Source: Arthrobotrys musiformis (taxonomy: Eukaryota; Ascomycota; Orbiliomycetes; Orbiliales; Orbiliaceae). Taken from it: 64,000 nucleotides of DNA. The stretch is from NCBI GenBank assembly GCA_036971715.1, contig JAVHJL010000006.1, positions 496,001 to 560,000 of the forward strand, given 5' to 3'. Positions 1 through 11,742 of this stretch are shown here, in pieces (the stretch's first letter is position 1; each line of letters begins with the position of its first letter). Position numbers and translations under genes: made by a program. The notes beneath the pieces were generated by a model. The model was not told the DNA's origin, ran no database searches, and was given only the letters and a program-made list of their open reading frames with translations.

Positions 1-2540
1 TCTGTTAACAGTCTGTGATCACAGGGATGCCGATATCTCAATAATTATCAGTCTATCAGCATGTGGATATCAGGATACATAGCGCCGTTATATCAGCGGA
101 TTTGATCGCCACAACGGCCCAGCGGCTCATGGATTGCAGACTTATCATTGCGTGCCGCCTATTATGCCAGATATTATACGCCATACCGGCCTGCCTTATG
201 CCTTCAGTGCTGTTTCAGGATTGGTGAAGTCGACACCACTCTCGACTGGCCTGCATGCATCCAGCCAGACAGGAACTTCTGCAACACACCCACCGGATTA
301 ATTCTGGTGCCCTCGGATTAATTTCAACCACTAGGAGCCCTTACCTACAATTTTGCCTGTGTCGTGCTGCTTGTTCGGTTCCACAATTCCATCAGGTTGC
401 ATATCTATGCCTATAGAGCCGTCCCAGGTTACATATATACACGCCAATGCCCCAGGTCAGAGTCTTCAAATGACTGCTCATCTTGAAACGTGGATTTCGG
501 AGCTGCATATCTCCACTAAAGAATTTGGTGATAGATAAAGGTAATACACCACTCCCGAAGCACTTTTCGACTAAACAGAATCCCCTGGGTAAATTGATGG
601 ATTACCCCTGCTTGAGGCTACATTATGCATGCATTTCGTTTTCGCTGTCGCTGCCCTACCAAGAGGGCAGTTTTTCGATCTGTGCGACTTGCATTGCTTG
701 CGAACAGGTCCGCTTAAACTCGAACGAGCATATCATATCCCTTGTAGGTTTCGCAACGAATCGTATCAAAACTCCATTTTTAGCCGGCACTTTACCCATG
801 AAATCCACCAATGCAGGCCGGTTTCGATATCTCGGATTATATCTCACCGACCTCTTCTTGCACCATTATCTCTGACTAGTGTGCCTTCGTTCGAGAAAAG
901 GGCAGGGACTGGGGCTCTGACGGAATTCCACGGATACTCTCGTCTACTACGAATAGAAACACAGCATGGACACCATGAACACCGCTTGGTGCTCAATAAT
1001 TCGTTATCCTCGTACCTGTCATCTCGGATATTTCGCTTCCCCTGGCTTTCCACTTCCCCTTGAGCTTCTGGAAGGGTTGATCCTTTTCTGAGAGCCCAAG
1101 CTCCTGTTTTTGAACACCACATTGGCGTTCCGAGGGAGGGAGAAAAAAAAAAAAGAAACAATCAGGAGTGTAAACCTGGTTGGCACTAATATTTTTGCCG
1201 TGAGATAACCCCAGCTACAGATCTCATGGGCTTCGATGGATTGTCGAGGTAGACACCATGGGCATCACATGGTCGAAATGATTCGCTCGTTATCTGTGGC
1301 GTCCTCATAGCGCATTTTAAGCTCCGGTACTCCGGAACACAGATATTACCTTCCGGAACAATTTCCTTCTAGAATCTTGGCTTTTTCCAAGTGGCGTTTT
1401 GATTCCTCTATTTCCCATCGGATTTTTGTGTACCCAAGAATGCCCAATACCAGGTTCGATCGATACCCCTCGAGCCAGGTATATTCGGAGTTTCAAGGTG
1501 GGTGATTTGGGGGTCTCTTTCCCTCATGACCCCCAAAAATCTTGGAGTTGGTTCGGCAGGACCCTGTCGATCTCGACTTCTAGAAGCCCAACGTTCGGAT
1601 CAATGGGCCGATGGGAAAGTTCCAGGCCTCGAACTGCTTCCAAAAACAGCCTCGCTTCCCTTTTGGGGGGTGGTTTCCAATGCAAGTGCAGAGTCCGTAC
1701 GAATACGATGCACACTTGTATCATTGCCTCTCCGTCGCGCGATTGCGATGCAGAAATATGAATCGAATGTTCGGATAATACCCCAAGTCGCAAAGTCTCT
1801 TGATCCGATCATTTGATGTATGACATCGGATTATTTCCCTTTCGGATTTTAATCCTGGCTGGATCATCATTTCAAGTACCCTCGTCGCAAACGGGTTTGC
1901 CGCACACACGGTCCCCTACGAGACCACAGTCCCCCCATTTTGTACGTTTTGCCTGACGGCCTTGCTAATTGACATCAATTTGAGGATCATTGAACGCTGT
2001 CTTTCGTAACTAGGATCTCAAACTCTTTTTTTGATTGTTATTCTGGATGGAATCGATATTGGCTTCTCGGACTTGATATCAGGATTTATTTATCCGGATC
2101 TACTAGCTATAGTAATATAATGTTATTCAACTCGGGATGATTTTCGGAGTTTCATTGTAATATACAGAATATATTGAGTGATCATTGATACCTGCAAGGT
2201 ATCGGAATGTCTCTGAGCTGCGGCATGGATGTTACGGTGTTGACTTCGAATAGATGATAGTATACTTGTCCCAGACTGATACCTTGTAAATTGTGTTATT
2301 CAGGCAGCACGGTCTCGAGCTCGAACTGTTGCCGTGCCCGATAGATAACGGTCCGTATACATAGTAGCTATCAACCCGTCGTTATTTGGCAAGGCTTCGG
2401 CCAGCTCAACGAGTGGCGACATTGACTGTATGCTTGCCGATGGTGTATGCCTCTTATCCCTTGGGCTTCTACACTGTGTATGTATGTACATCGTGATATA
2501 GATTTCTAGGAGGTGATTGAATCCAACAATCAATGTATCC
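1..2540. other. Intergenic, no supported gene
   Basis: Several short reading frames overlap on both strands here, but none has a recognisable motif, a credible splice partner or a compositional bias that would mark it as coding. A 10-bp stem (1506-1515 pairing with 1529-1538) sits around 1520 and may be incidental. I see no transposase or reverse-transcriptase motif. Confidence 0.5.
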
Positions 2541-3317
2541 TCAACGATATATCCTCCAAATACTCAATATCTCACCGCCAGCCCTCCTTTCGATCACCCG
2601 CTCCATCTTCCACCCGCTCTCCATCCCCGTAACCCTCTCCAGAACCTCTGGCGGCCTATTCCCCGCGCAGAGAAGCAGATACAAGACACCCCTCTCACTC
2701 AGAACATGGTGCAGTTGATCCAACAGCCTGTCCGTAGTTTCCATACCCTTATCCCCACCAGCGTAAGTCAGGGAGAATAAATAATCTTCCATGTCGTAGT
2801 CCTCTTTACTCTTCGCATTGACGATAACCTTCTGCTGTCCGCCCTGTCGTAGGGTAGATAACGAAGGGTGTTCGGAGGTAGGGACGTAGGGAGGGTTGAA
2901 GACTAATATATCCACGCAATTGGGTTTGAGACATGATGTGAGGTCTGAGGTTATGCAGTCGAGGAATGTGGCTGAGGTTTGCGGGTGGGAGGAACAGGTG
3001 TTTGAGATTGTGGTTGCTGTTACTGTGTTTGCGGTGTAGCTTACGTCGAGGCCGAGGGTTATGATGTCGGTGCGGTTGAAGAGGGTGCCGGCGTGGGCGG
3101 CTAGGAAGGCGGAGACGATGCCGGAGCCGGTGCCTATTTCGATCAGAAGGGGGGAAGGGGTATGGGGGGGTAGACGGGAGGATATGAAGGCGATTTCGGA
3201 GGGGAGGGAGAAGGCGTCGAGGAGGAGGTAGGAGTCTTCGGACGGCGGGTAGACGGGTTGGGAGGTTATGTGGGATGTTGAGGGGGTGGGGAGCTTCGGG
3301 GGGGTTGGTGAAGTCAT
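2541..3317 (-). CDS. MTQ2: eRF1 glutamine methyltransferase (HemK/N6AMT1 family)
   Basis: Single-exon gene of 258 aa. The order of motifs matches the eukaryotic Mtq2/N6AMT1 family: VYPPSEDSYLLLDA at about residues 22-35, the AdoMet-binding IEIGTGSG loop at about 59-66, an acidic strand end LGLDVS near 88-93, and the catalytic NPPYVPT signature at 141-147. This enzyme methylates the glutamine of the GGQ motif in release factor eRF1, working as a complex with the zinc-finger protein Trm112 in the cytosol. Its length is normal for a fungal Mtq2. It is divergently arranged with the PfkB kinase gene, the two start codons being 193 nt apart, so a shared promoter is likely. The family assignment is strong; the substrate is inferred from the family. 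Confidence 0.93.
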   Translation of the reverse strand: MTSPTPPKLPTPSTSHITSQPVYPPSEDSYLLLDAFSLPSEIAFISSRLPPHTPSPLLIEIGTGSGIVSAFLAAHAGTLFNRTDIITLGLDVSYTANTVTATTISNTCSSHPQTSATFLDCITSDLTSCLKPNCVDILVFNPPYVPTSEHPSLSTLRQGGQQKVIVNAKSKEDYDMEDYLFSLTYAGGDKGMETTDRLLDQLHHVLSERGVLYLLLCAGNRPPEVLERVTGMESGWKMERVIERRAGGEILSIWRIYR

Positions 3318-3510
3318 CGTGGGCGTTTGGTGTACGGCATCGACATCGTCTACGAAGCCGTCGATGTTGTTTTATATTCGTGGAAGTTTATAGAGAAAGT
3401 GCCAAAGTGAGTTGTTGTTGCGCGACATATAAAAATTAAGTCTCGTTCGCTCTCGTTCCAGACAGAGAATCCGTGACATATAAGTCTCAACGACCGAATA
3501 TAAAGATCGA
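3318..3510. promoter_or_regulatory. Divergent intergenic region, MTQ2 / PfkB kinase
   Basis: This 193-nt gap separates two start codons facing away from each other, so it must hold both promoters or a shared one. An AATATAAA sequence ends only a few bases before the kinase ATG, so it is more likely leader than TATA box. I recognise no specific factor site. Confidence 0.4.
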
Positions 3511-4886
3511 ATGGATCCAATTGAAGCTTCAGCGACAGCAGCAGCAGCAGCAGCCGGAGGGCCGCGATTCTCGCTCCTGGCAATTGGCGCCCTCTACCGC
3601 GACGTCATCGTCAAGGTTCCCAAATTCCCAGCCGAAGATGCAAAGCTCGCCGCCACATCGGAGAAAGTCCGCGTCGGCGGGAACATCTCCAATACACTCT
3701 CCGTTCTCTCGCAGGTAGTCGCACCGGGGACGCAATTGCTTTATGCGACGGCGGTGGGAGGAACCGAAGCTATTTGGCGGTATGATTTCGAAGATTTCTT
3801 TTTGATATCGAAGACTTCAAGTCGGATTGATTGATTACATAAGAATATCACGCTGACAACGCAATTGTCGTAGATGACAGGCCGCTGATATCGACCCTCG
3901 AGGCGAAGGGGATTACTATGCTCTATGAGATCCGGGAAGGGGAGGGACAGACTACTCCGACGGCGTATATCTTCGAGTCCGAGAGCACGGGATCAAGAAC
4001 GATAATATCACATCAACTGTCAGTCCCACCTTCTCTCTTGAACAAACTAGAAAGTTACGGGGCTAATATAAAGATATAACTCGGAACTCGCAGAATACCC
4101 CAGTTGAAAACATCGGAAGTCAAAAACCTCCTCTTCACCCACTTCTTCCCAAAATCTACGTTCATGTCGCACGCATACGATGATATGCTCTCTCGCGTTT
4201 ACAACGCCCACTCGAGTTTTTACCCTTCTTGGATCCACTTCGAAGGCCGCGAGTGTTTCATGGTCGAGGGTGTGATAGACCACTTCATCGGCAGGAGGGA
4301 GTATAAACAAAACCCCTGCGTCATCAGCGTCGAATTCGAAAGCTACGGTCGACCGGGTCTGGATCGGTTGATGGGTATGTGCGATGTAGCCTTCGTGTCG
4401 GAGGGATACATGAAGGCGTTTCTGGAAGATACAGGTAAAGTCCCCTGGGATGGGAACGATAAAGAGTTCATGGTGAAAGTATTTGTAAATTCTTTGAAGA
4501 GGACGGTTAAGAGACGGGTAACGGCGTTTGTGACGGTTGGGTCAAAGGGCGCATATGCGGTGCGCTTCAACAATGGGTCGGTGGAGATGAGACATGTCCC
4601 TGCCCCGGATATTGCGTCCTCGGAGATCGTAGAGACTACGGGGGCCGGCGATACTTTCATTGGTGCTGCGATATATGCCTTGGGGTATAAACGGCTGGAC
4701 GCTATCAAGGCGGCTAAGATTGCGGTTAATGTCGCGAGCAAGAAGTGTATGTTGATAGGATACGATGGGCTTGGGAACCCCGGTTGTGGGTTTGGCGCTT
4801 TGGAGGGCGATGATCCTTTTGCTACGCCCATGGCGGGTATGAGTCCTGAGCCGCCTGTTATTAGGCCTATGGATGGGCTATTATGA
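3511..4886 (+). CDS. PfkB-family carbohydrate kinase
   Basis: Three exons, 3511-3779, 3881-4018 and 4094-4886, join in phase to give 399 aa. The first possible acceptor at 3873 would read into a stop, so the TGACAG acceptor at 3880 is used here. The N-terminus (LAIGALYRDVIVKVPKFP) and the VRVGGNISNT segment match the substrate-binding start of ribokinase/ketohexokinase-like enzymes. ETTGAGDTFIGAAIYALG near residues 315-332 is the PfkB signature 2 with its catalytic Asp (about residue 321). The family phosphorylates sugars or nucleosides with ATP; the ketohexokinase branch is the closest impression, but the substrate cannot be read from sequence. A poly-alanine run from a GCA/CAG repeat follows the start codon. 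Confidence 0.9.
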
Positions 4887-5263
4887 TGAATCTAGCATTT
4901 ACAAGCAACAGTGGGGAATTTTATATATGGAGCGTTGATGTTAATTGCTTGCACAGATATGAACAAGCACGTTGAGTCTTTCTCTCAATCATTTTTTGAT
5001 ATGCACAAGTAAGTGTGGAAACAGACATATGGTAGGGATATCTGTCGTACAGGATGCAACGATATATACCTATGCCCGTAAATCGAGACACAAGTACATC
5101 ACATGGAGAAACCAAAGGCAATAACAAGGAATTTTGGGAATAGTATCAGCAACGGCTGTGCCATAGCTTCGATGATGGCTATGCCCTAGAGTCTAGATAC
5201 AAAACAAGGCTCGTTCGGGAAAAATAAGAGTAGACTAACTTTGAGAGCTGATAGCCATACTCA
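4887..5263. other. Intergenic between convergent genes
   Basis: This gap lies between two convergent genes and should hold both 3' untranslated regions. I see no reading frame or repeat of note. Confidence 0.5.
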
Positions 5264-7338
5264 TCAGTCGCCTCGAAGTTCGGAGAAAGGGTCTTGAATA
5301 TACCTGCTAGATCCGTCGACTTCGGTTTCGGAAGACAGGCCGAGCAGAATAGGGGCATCCGAAGGGTGGTCGAAGGAGTTGGCCGGGAAAGATTGGCCAA
5401 AGGCGCAACTAGGAAGGCTAGGCTGCACAACCCTATCTCTAGCTTTCCCATGTTGGCCAAAGGGATTGGCGGAGAGCCTATGTTGGCCGAAACTGCTCCT
5501 GTCAACAGGAATGGTGTCATCAGCCTCACAGCTGATTGTGAAAGGGTTTTTGTTATTAACAATAGCCCGTTCACCGAAAGACCCGGAGGTAGGAGGCTGT
5601 CCGAAGGCGAGCTTCGGTTGAGCTTCCTTCGATCCGGGGAATCCGGTTGGCTTGGGCCCAAACGCACTGACACGCTGTGGCTTCCGTGGTCCAAAGGCAC
5701 TGCGTGGCTGACCGGGGTCAGCTAGAATTGGGCCGAATGCACCAGCAGGGCAGACAGGGCCACCGAAGACAGAGATATGGTTGGGAGCTGGGAGGGCTGG
5801 GGGAGAGGAATTTGCAGTGGATTGAGGGGATGGCAGAGCCAGAAAAGAAGTAGGAGAAAATGAAGAAGAGGCTGAAGATTGGGGAGCCGGGAGAACTGGA
5901 AGGTTGGTAGGAGATGCTGCCAACAGGAGGGGGGAGACCTGCGTTCCACTGTCATCATAGCGGTTGGTAGGCTGCGATGCAAATCTCTTACGCCCAATTT
6001 TGATCGGTACGGGACCAAACATCTCAAGAGCACGAAGGACGTTTTTGTTAGCTGAAGCAGCGAAGCTGGGACCTGGAGCCGGGAAGTCAGGAAACTTCAT
6101 CAAAGGATAACGAGCAACCTGTTCGGTCCCGATTTCAGGAGCCTCATCATCAGTATCGGTCTGCGTAGACTTCTCTTGAACGCCGGTGCGTGGAACCAAG
6201 GCAGTCTGATTCCCACAAAGCCCTTGCGAGCCAAAATCAGACTTGAGAGCAGTCATCTGAAGCCCAGCGGATGTACATGCGAACGGCTGCTCGTTCTCAG
6301 ACACGCGAACGATGCTCGAAGTTGATGGGGCGCTGTCGCGTTGCTGGGGCGCCGGAACGGTAGGAGAAGCAGGAGTAACTTTGAAAGAGAACTTTGGAAT
6401 ATCTTGTCGAGGCTTCTCCACTTCCAGAGACCCTTCCACCTCTACAGGCTTCTCCACTTCCAGGGGTTTCTCCAGCTCCAGAGGTTTAGGAACCTGATGC
6501 TTCTCTAGCTCTAGAGTGTTCTCCAGTCCTTGATGTTTCTCCCGTCCTTGAGGCTTCTCCAGTCCTTGAGGCTTCTTCAGCTCTAGAAGCTTCTCTAGTT
6601 CTCGAGGCTTCTCTAGTTCTCGAGGCTTCTGCAACTCTAGAGATCTATCCAGTTTTCGAGCTCTCTCCAATCTTTCCTCCTCCGCGAAAAGGATCATTTG
6701 GAGCTCTTCCCTACGTTTCTCTCTCTCTTCTCTGTCTTCCTCTTCGCCCCTGGCTTTCCGGGCTTCCAATCTTTGAGTAGCCTCTCTTTTTGCATCTGAG
6801 ATGTTGACAATAGTTCTTATGACCCTGTCGTTCTTCTATTATACAGGCAGGTTCTTAGCCACAATTCTCCTTGGTATGATGATACTGATAAGAACGACAA
6901 CTCCGGTGCAGGGAAGACACTATAAAATGAAGGTAAAACTGGGGCAACATACCGCAGAACACTTGCTCAACATATCAAAGGCTGCATTGTAGGCCCTATA
7001 CCCAGGTACCTGCCCACGGGCAACGAGTTCTTGAGCGATGAGGTCGATCCAAATATCGACATTTCGTGGAACTCGAGATGTGACAATGAGCGCAATGATG
7101 CCCTAATGGATCGAAATTCCGGAATATGTGAGTATGTAGTCCCAAGATATTGATACGCGTAGAGCTTTAACGGGGAAAATGAAGGGATCTTGTTTCAACT
7201 TACATCATCAGTCAACTTGTGAGGATGCAGGGCGTTCTCGTGGTCCAATTGAGGGTCGGTATCCCAATTGGTACGACCATTGGTAGTTTTTGAAGCTGAA
7301 GCCGCCTTTGGCTCGTCTGAGCCCTGATCATCGGTCAT
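5264..7338 (-). CDS. Module-family protein 1: phase-0 module, EKP repeats, FG-rich tail
   Basis: Unknown protein of about 600 aa in three exons: 7204-7338 (45 codons), 6953-7102 (50 codons) and 5264-6781. The last acceptor is uncertain: 6781 keeps phase 0, while the better-looking CTCAG at 6796 would need a shifted donor. Exon 2 encodes the module shared with the genes at 7.7 and 11.7 kb, beginning GIIALIVTSRVP and containing LIAQELVARG. Exon 3 opens with a very charged Glu/Arg segment likely to form a coiled coil, continues with imperfect ELEKP/GLEKP repeats, and ends in a disordered Pro/Ser-rich region. That last part holds about nine FG dipeptides in AFGP, AFGQ or SFGQ contexts. The FG spacing recalls nucleoporins, but no nucleoporin domain is visible, so I assign no function. 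Confidence 0.7.
6415..6650 (-). repeat. Coding minisatellite, about 18-nt period
   Basis: Degenerate 18-nt units with a core like TTCTCTAGTTCTCGAGGC on the plus strand lie head to tail inside module-family gene 1. They encode the ELEKP-type hexapeptides. Two adjacent units are identical, which suggests recent slippage. Confidence 0.75.
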
Positions 7339-7711
7339 GGTGCTAAAGTTGTCAACGGCACCACGGTGGCTCAGCCTGTTTATGAAGGATAGTAAAGGTG
7401 GAATAGGAAAGAAGGAGAGGTTTGGGAGAGAAAGAGGATACTTGGCCTTGCTTATATAATATTCATGAGCGGGCGAGGGATATATATAATGTCCCTAGAT
7501 GTTGCGACGTTGGTGGGACGTAGATGGGCGTCGAAATGGCTCGTTGGTTTGCGTAGATAGAAGTACTACGATGCCGTGTTACGAAACTTAGCCTCTTGAA
7601 GTGGGCTGGAGAACCACACATTTCGATATATCTGCAACCTCTGCTATAAAAACTACATCGACCACCACTAAACCTTTCTAGTTCTCCTCTTGACTATAAT
7701 TCTTTAATCTT
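7339..7711. promoter_or_regulatory. Promoter region of module-family gene 1
   Basis: This gap separates two genes read in the same direction. On the minus strand a TATA-like ATTATATAA (7452-7460) lies about 115 nt upstream of the ATG at 7338, a plausible core promoter position. Nothing else is recognised. Confidence 0.35.
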
Positions 7712-8795
7712 CTAATCTAACTTTAGTCTAACATAAGTCAGATCCGCCTTCTTACCCTGGACATACGCAGAGGTCAAAAGCGTGGCGATATAGTCTTTAT
7801 CGCACTGCAACTCTTCAAGAACTTCCTTCAGCTCCCACAAGCCAGCACACCGTGGGACATTGTCCTTCTCACTACCACCCTCGCCGAAATCCAAAATGAA
7901 GCCATCCTCCACGTCATCGTCATGATTATCTGCACTGCCGCGAGGTTTATAATGCTCCTGCTTCGGAGTGCCGGATCCAGACTTCTCGGATATACTAGAA
8001 GCCAAGTCTTCCTCGGGAATAGTGGGAGGATTTCTTGACGATGTACTCATATTCGACGGTAGCCTAAAATCCGAGTTTAAGATATCGACGTCGATGAGTT
8101 TATATGCCTCTGGCAGCTCTGGGAGCGGCTTGTCCAGTAGGTTCGGATGGTCGTCGTTGAGTGAGGATCCAGATATGGACATTGCATCGGAGGATCTTGA
8201 GCTCAGGGCTGAAAACACCAGTCGTGATACCGGAGGCGATCCTGGAGGAGTATAGGATTCGAGTAGGCCTTTTTGGAGGGTTTGAATGAGCGGTGGGGCC
8301 TGAATATCGTAGTCTTTAGTCATGGATCAAAATAATACCGGGGTACTTTCTACCTTTACATCTGAGGCCTTTTGCAGACCCTCATTATAACAGTGCGTCA
8401 GATTCGCTGCGAGGCTGCGGCCAGAGTTGGACTATTAAATTGTCACCAACGAGAATATTGCAATAGCCCTTAGTTAGGTTCAAGGATAACGTAAGATCTG
8501 AAAAACCCAAAGTATTAAACTTACATTCCAGTCGGTATCATTAAGCATCGCAATGGACTTTTTATGTACATGCAGCGGATCGACTCCAGTCTTCATCAAC
8601 TCGAAGGCAAGGACGGCGACTATGCGCCTTTTTTCCGGTCCGTTGGACTGTATGTTCTGAACTATTTCCTGTATACGCCCATATTTCGTTAGTAGACACG
8701 CAAATATGAAAGAGAGTCTTTTAGCCGAAAATAAATACTTCTTGGGTAAGAGGTGTCTTGGGACCCTTCATTGTTTTTGCCGCAGGGGTCGTCAT
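7712..8795 (-). CDS. Module-family protein 2
   Basis: Four exons, 8739-8795, 8525-8668, 8354-8431 and 7712-8299, all break exactly between codons (19, 48, 26 and 195 codons) and give 288 aa. The fourth acceptor (ATATTCAG, 8300) skips a TGA that would otherwise end the third exon's frame. Exon 2 is the shared module, starting EIVQNIQSNGPEKRR and containing AFELMKTGVDP. Exon 3 (SNSGRSLAANLTHCYNEG) looks helical. The large last exon is Ser/Pro-rich and disordered with an acidic patch. It then ends in a more ordered stretch (LWELKEVLEELQCDKDYIA) that could pack as helices. I do not recognise the family. It lies 373 nt upstream of family gene 1 on the same strand. Confidence 0.75.
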
Positions 8796-9521
8796 TTTAA
8801 TACAAATATCGAGCTGGATCTAGAGAGATACAGACATTTAACTCCGCTCCTTTCAGGTTTGATTCCAGCGAATTCATGAAAATGGACTATTTCTTTTTTT
8901 TTTTTTACAAAACTGTAGATTCCAGGGTTAATTCAGCTTGATCTCGTGCCCAGCTATAAGCTTATTCTACCACTATTCAGAAAAATGAATCAAGGTAGAG
9001 TAATATACTCTTCGTATAGAGTCCGCCTCGATCGAAAGTTCCGTTGTTTGCATTAAAGGTTAGCGAATAGAATCAGGAGCATCTTTAGGCCAATAGATCA
9101 CTTGGTCCTACTCAGGTCTAGCGAGCTTGCGTTCCGGGGAAACGGTTCAGCTATGGATATCTCCCACTATCGAACTCGAAGTCACGTCGTACAAAACTTT
9201 CGAATATTTCCTCACGACATAATATGATATTAGTATTGGCCGCAAGGGCTCGCCAGAGTTTCACCGTTACTACACAGAGAAAAATAAATTGAGCATGACC
9301 ATATGGCCAAGAGAACATATAGGTAAGATCAAATTCCATTTATACCATTAAAAACATACCAAATTACATGCTAAATAAAAAAAATACGTAACCAACATCT
9401 AAAAAATAAATCCCATAGTTCCCTTTATACTCGCTCTCTAATGATACCGAATATATCCAATAAGATAACACCCAAGTTGTCCCAGTTTTGAGAGAAAAAA
9501 CCCCGCCGGTGTTGACAAAAT
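8796..9521. other. Intergenic
   Basis: AT-rich spacer with a run of Ts near 8895. No supported reading frame is present. Confidence 0.5.
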
Positions 9522-10022
9522 TTATGGGGCAACAGAAGGCAAATTGGATAGGATGGTAAACGACTTAGGAGACTCCAAGTACTTGTAGTCCCCATTGGCG
9601 TTCTTCTTTGTCTTGATCTTATTTGGGAAGGAGATCGAGCCGGAGAGCGTATTCCCACCGGTCCACTGGGTGATCGTGAAAAGGAAGGTATTGGTCTTCG
9701 GTTCGTAGACGAAGCCAAATCCGTTCTTCTTTCCGGATTGGTTGGATTTACACTCAGTGTAGTATTTTGCCGTGGCAATACCCTTGGTAGCGGCGCTGAG
9801 TGGCTGGGTCGCAGAGCATTTGGCGGTATACCCGAATGGATTGCTCTTGAGGTCAAAGGAGATGGTGACCGGGCCCGAGCGAGTGGAGCCAGAGTTGGAG
9901 AAGTTGGAGATAGTGAATGTGGGTAGGGAGGTGGTTTGACCTGGCCCGGCTTGAGGAGCTGGGGCAGCCTGAATTGCGGTGGCCAGGCCGAGGATTGGGA
10001 GGATGATTGAAGTGAGCTGCAT
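9522..10022 (-). CDS. Small secreted protein, effector-like
   Basis: Single-exon gene of 166 aa. The N-terminus MQLTSIILPILGLATAIQA is a clear signal peptide with an AxA-type cleavage site, followed by a short Ala/Pro/Gln propeptide-like stretch. The mature part (SLPTFTISNFSNSGSTRSGP onward) is rich in Ser, Thr, Asn and beta-prone residues. It has only two cysteines (AKCSA and TECKS), enough for one disulfide. It has the general look of the small secreted proteins common in plant-associated ascomycetes, but I cannot name a family with confidence. No transmembrane or GPI signal follows. It sits among the module-family genes on the same strand without sharing their module. Role inferred: extracellular. 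Confidence 0.8.
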   Translation of the reverse strand: MQLTSIILPILGLATAIQAAPAPQAGPGQTTSLPTFTISNFSNSGSTRSGPVTISFDLKSNPFGYTAKCSATQPLSAATKGIATAKYYTECKSNQSGKKNGFGFVYEPKTNTFLFTITQWTGGNTLSGSISFPNKIKTKKNANGDYKYLESPKSFTILSNLPSVAP

Positions 10023-11742
10023 ATTTGTCGTTTTGGGTGGTTATATATTGGTAAATGGATTTATATATATTAAAGGAGTTCGAAAAGATGGTCAAGATCG
10101 CAGGATAGAAGGCTACGGTGAGGATACTGAGAGCGGATGGAGGGGGAAGAAAGGGCTTGGAAAGGGCAATTTCGATACTTTATATATTCGAGGTATCGAC
10201 GTTCCCACGGCCGCTTTAGTTATAATCGTGTAGCTAGATATAGCTTTTACCAGCCCATTTGGAATTCTAGTGTCGGTTCTTGAGCTTGCAAGTTGCATTG
10301 CATGGGATACAACCTCATAGCTCTAACGCCACTTGCCTATATCGAAGATTTGTTTAACTCTCAAGTCTATTCCTAGTTCAACAAATGATTAGTCGTCAAA
10401 ACGCCCGGAAGAGAATTCCATCCTACGGTGACCAAAATATTACCATAAAAAGTGTAGGGATTCGATTCCAGAAAGAAACTTAGCGCGACCCTAGACAGAA
10501 TACCGAAAAGGGTGAAGTGCAGGTTGAGTAGCACATGTGATGTCGAAATACACACCATGATATCATTTCCTACCCTGGGATTACAACCGCAACCCCTAGT
10601 TCGTGCAACCTAAGCTTTCCAAAAATACTGTGTGTCTTAGCCACATAAGACAGGTCTAGCCGGGCCGGGCCAGATTTACTAGTCGATGATGTCAAAAAGC
10701 TTGCATCTCGTCAATACTTATAAATTATTAAAATAAGCTCCCGTATTTACGTCCACTGTGCCGAAACATTTTAATACAAAATTCAGCTTTGGTATCGCCC
10801 ATTAGCTACCTAGGTAGTTTAGACATTTTACAAGACCAGCCAGCTAGTATTTCTATATGCTCAACACTTCATGCACCATAAAACGTACTAGCTTGGTATT
10901 GAAATTCAAACCACATCGATCACAATCTAAACAACTATGTGGCTCAGAGAGCAATATCTATTATAGGGAGACACTTAACACAGTTAGCATATATTTCCCA
11001 GAATATCAAGAGATACCGTTGACACCCCGCCCATCAGAAAATTGATTCTAAGCTAGGGGTTGGCGTGGCCGATTGGACAACGCATTTCGCGGACCAATTT
11101 CCAACTTCCCGTTGTGCAAAGGTCATCCCGAAACGGTCATCATTGCGCACCCTCATGTACATAAGTATGCATGTAATGGTAGCAGCCGTTGGGATCCTCG
11201 TTTTTGAAGGGCAATATTCTGAAAAATTTCCGCCCTTGATAGTACATACCAATGCATATTTTCTATATGGTAATTCTAGGATCGAAGTTGTATACCACAT
11301 ATGTACTGTGCGCATGCCTGGGCTGACGGTCAAGCACTAGGTTATCCGTTTCGACATATAATACCACGTTTGTTGCTTACGTGGGGTTGAATTACTTGTG
11401 GAACAAGGAATGAACGATTATAGGGGAGGAATTGTCCATGTTATGTAAGTAAGATACATGTGCTTGACAGGACAGGGGGTATATCAATCGTTGAATAGGA
11501 GAATTTTCATTCTACAGATCCATCCACCCAATCGGAATCACCGGTGCCTATAGGGTGCTATTATTATATAACAAAATACAACCCATCATCTACACACCGA
11601 CTAAGCTGCTCACCACCCGGGCCAGTGGGATTATTCTATTCGACGAAAACCCTTCCCCTCCCAGCACGCGACGATATCACGAAATTATATCCCTCAGAAT
11701 TTGTTTCGCTGTTTCGCATGATGATGACCGATTCATGCTGCT
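10023..11742. other. Intergenic, no supported gene
   Basis: About 1.7 kb of AT-rich DNA. A TACCTAGGTAG palindrome near 10806-10816 recurs at 14026 and 16970 in the neighbouring repeat island. Short overlapping reading frames around 11.0-11.3 kb show no motif and no splice partners. Confidence 0.5.

Noticed and set aside
483..1161. Overlapping frames of 105-144 residues on both strands
   Set aside because: Mutually overlapping, no motifs and no splice partners, so none can be preferred.
5294..5725. 143-residue plus frame opposite family gene 1
   Set aside because: It is the shadow of the Pro/Ser/Gly-rich coding strand.
7712..8323. Reading family protein 2 as a separate gene starting MTKDYDIQ at 8323
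   Set aside because: Three upstream exons join in phase 0 through GTAGAAAG...ATATTCAG, and a gene starting 4 nt after another's stop would be odd in a fungus.
11034..11340. Antisense pair of frames of 91 and 99 residues
   Set aside because: Fully overlapping on opposite strands with no supporting motif.
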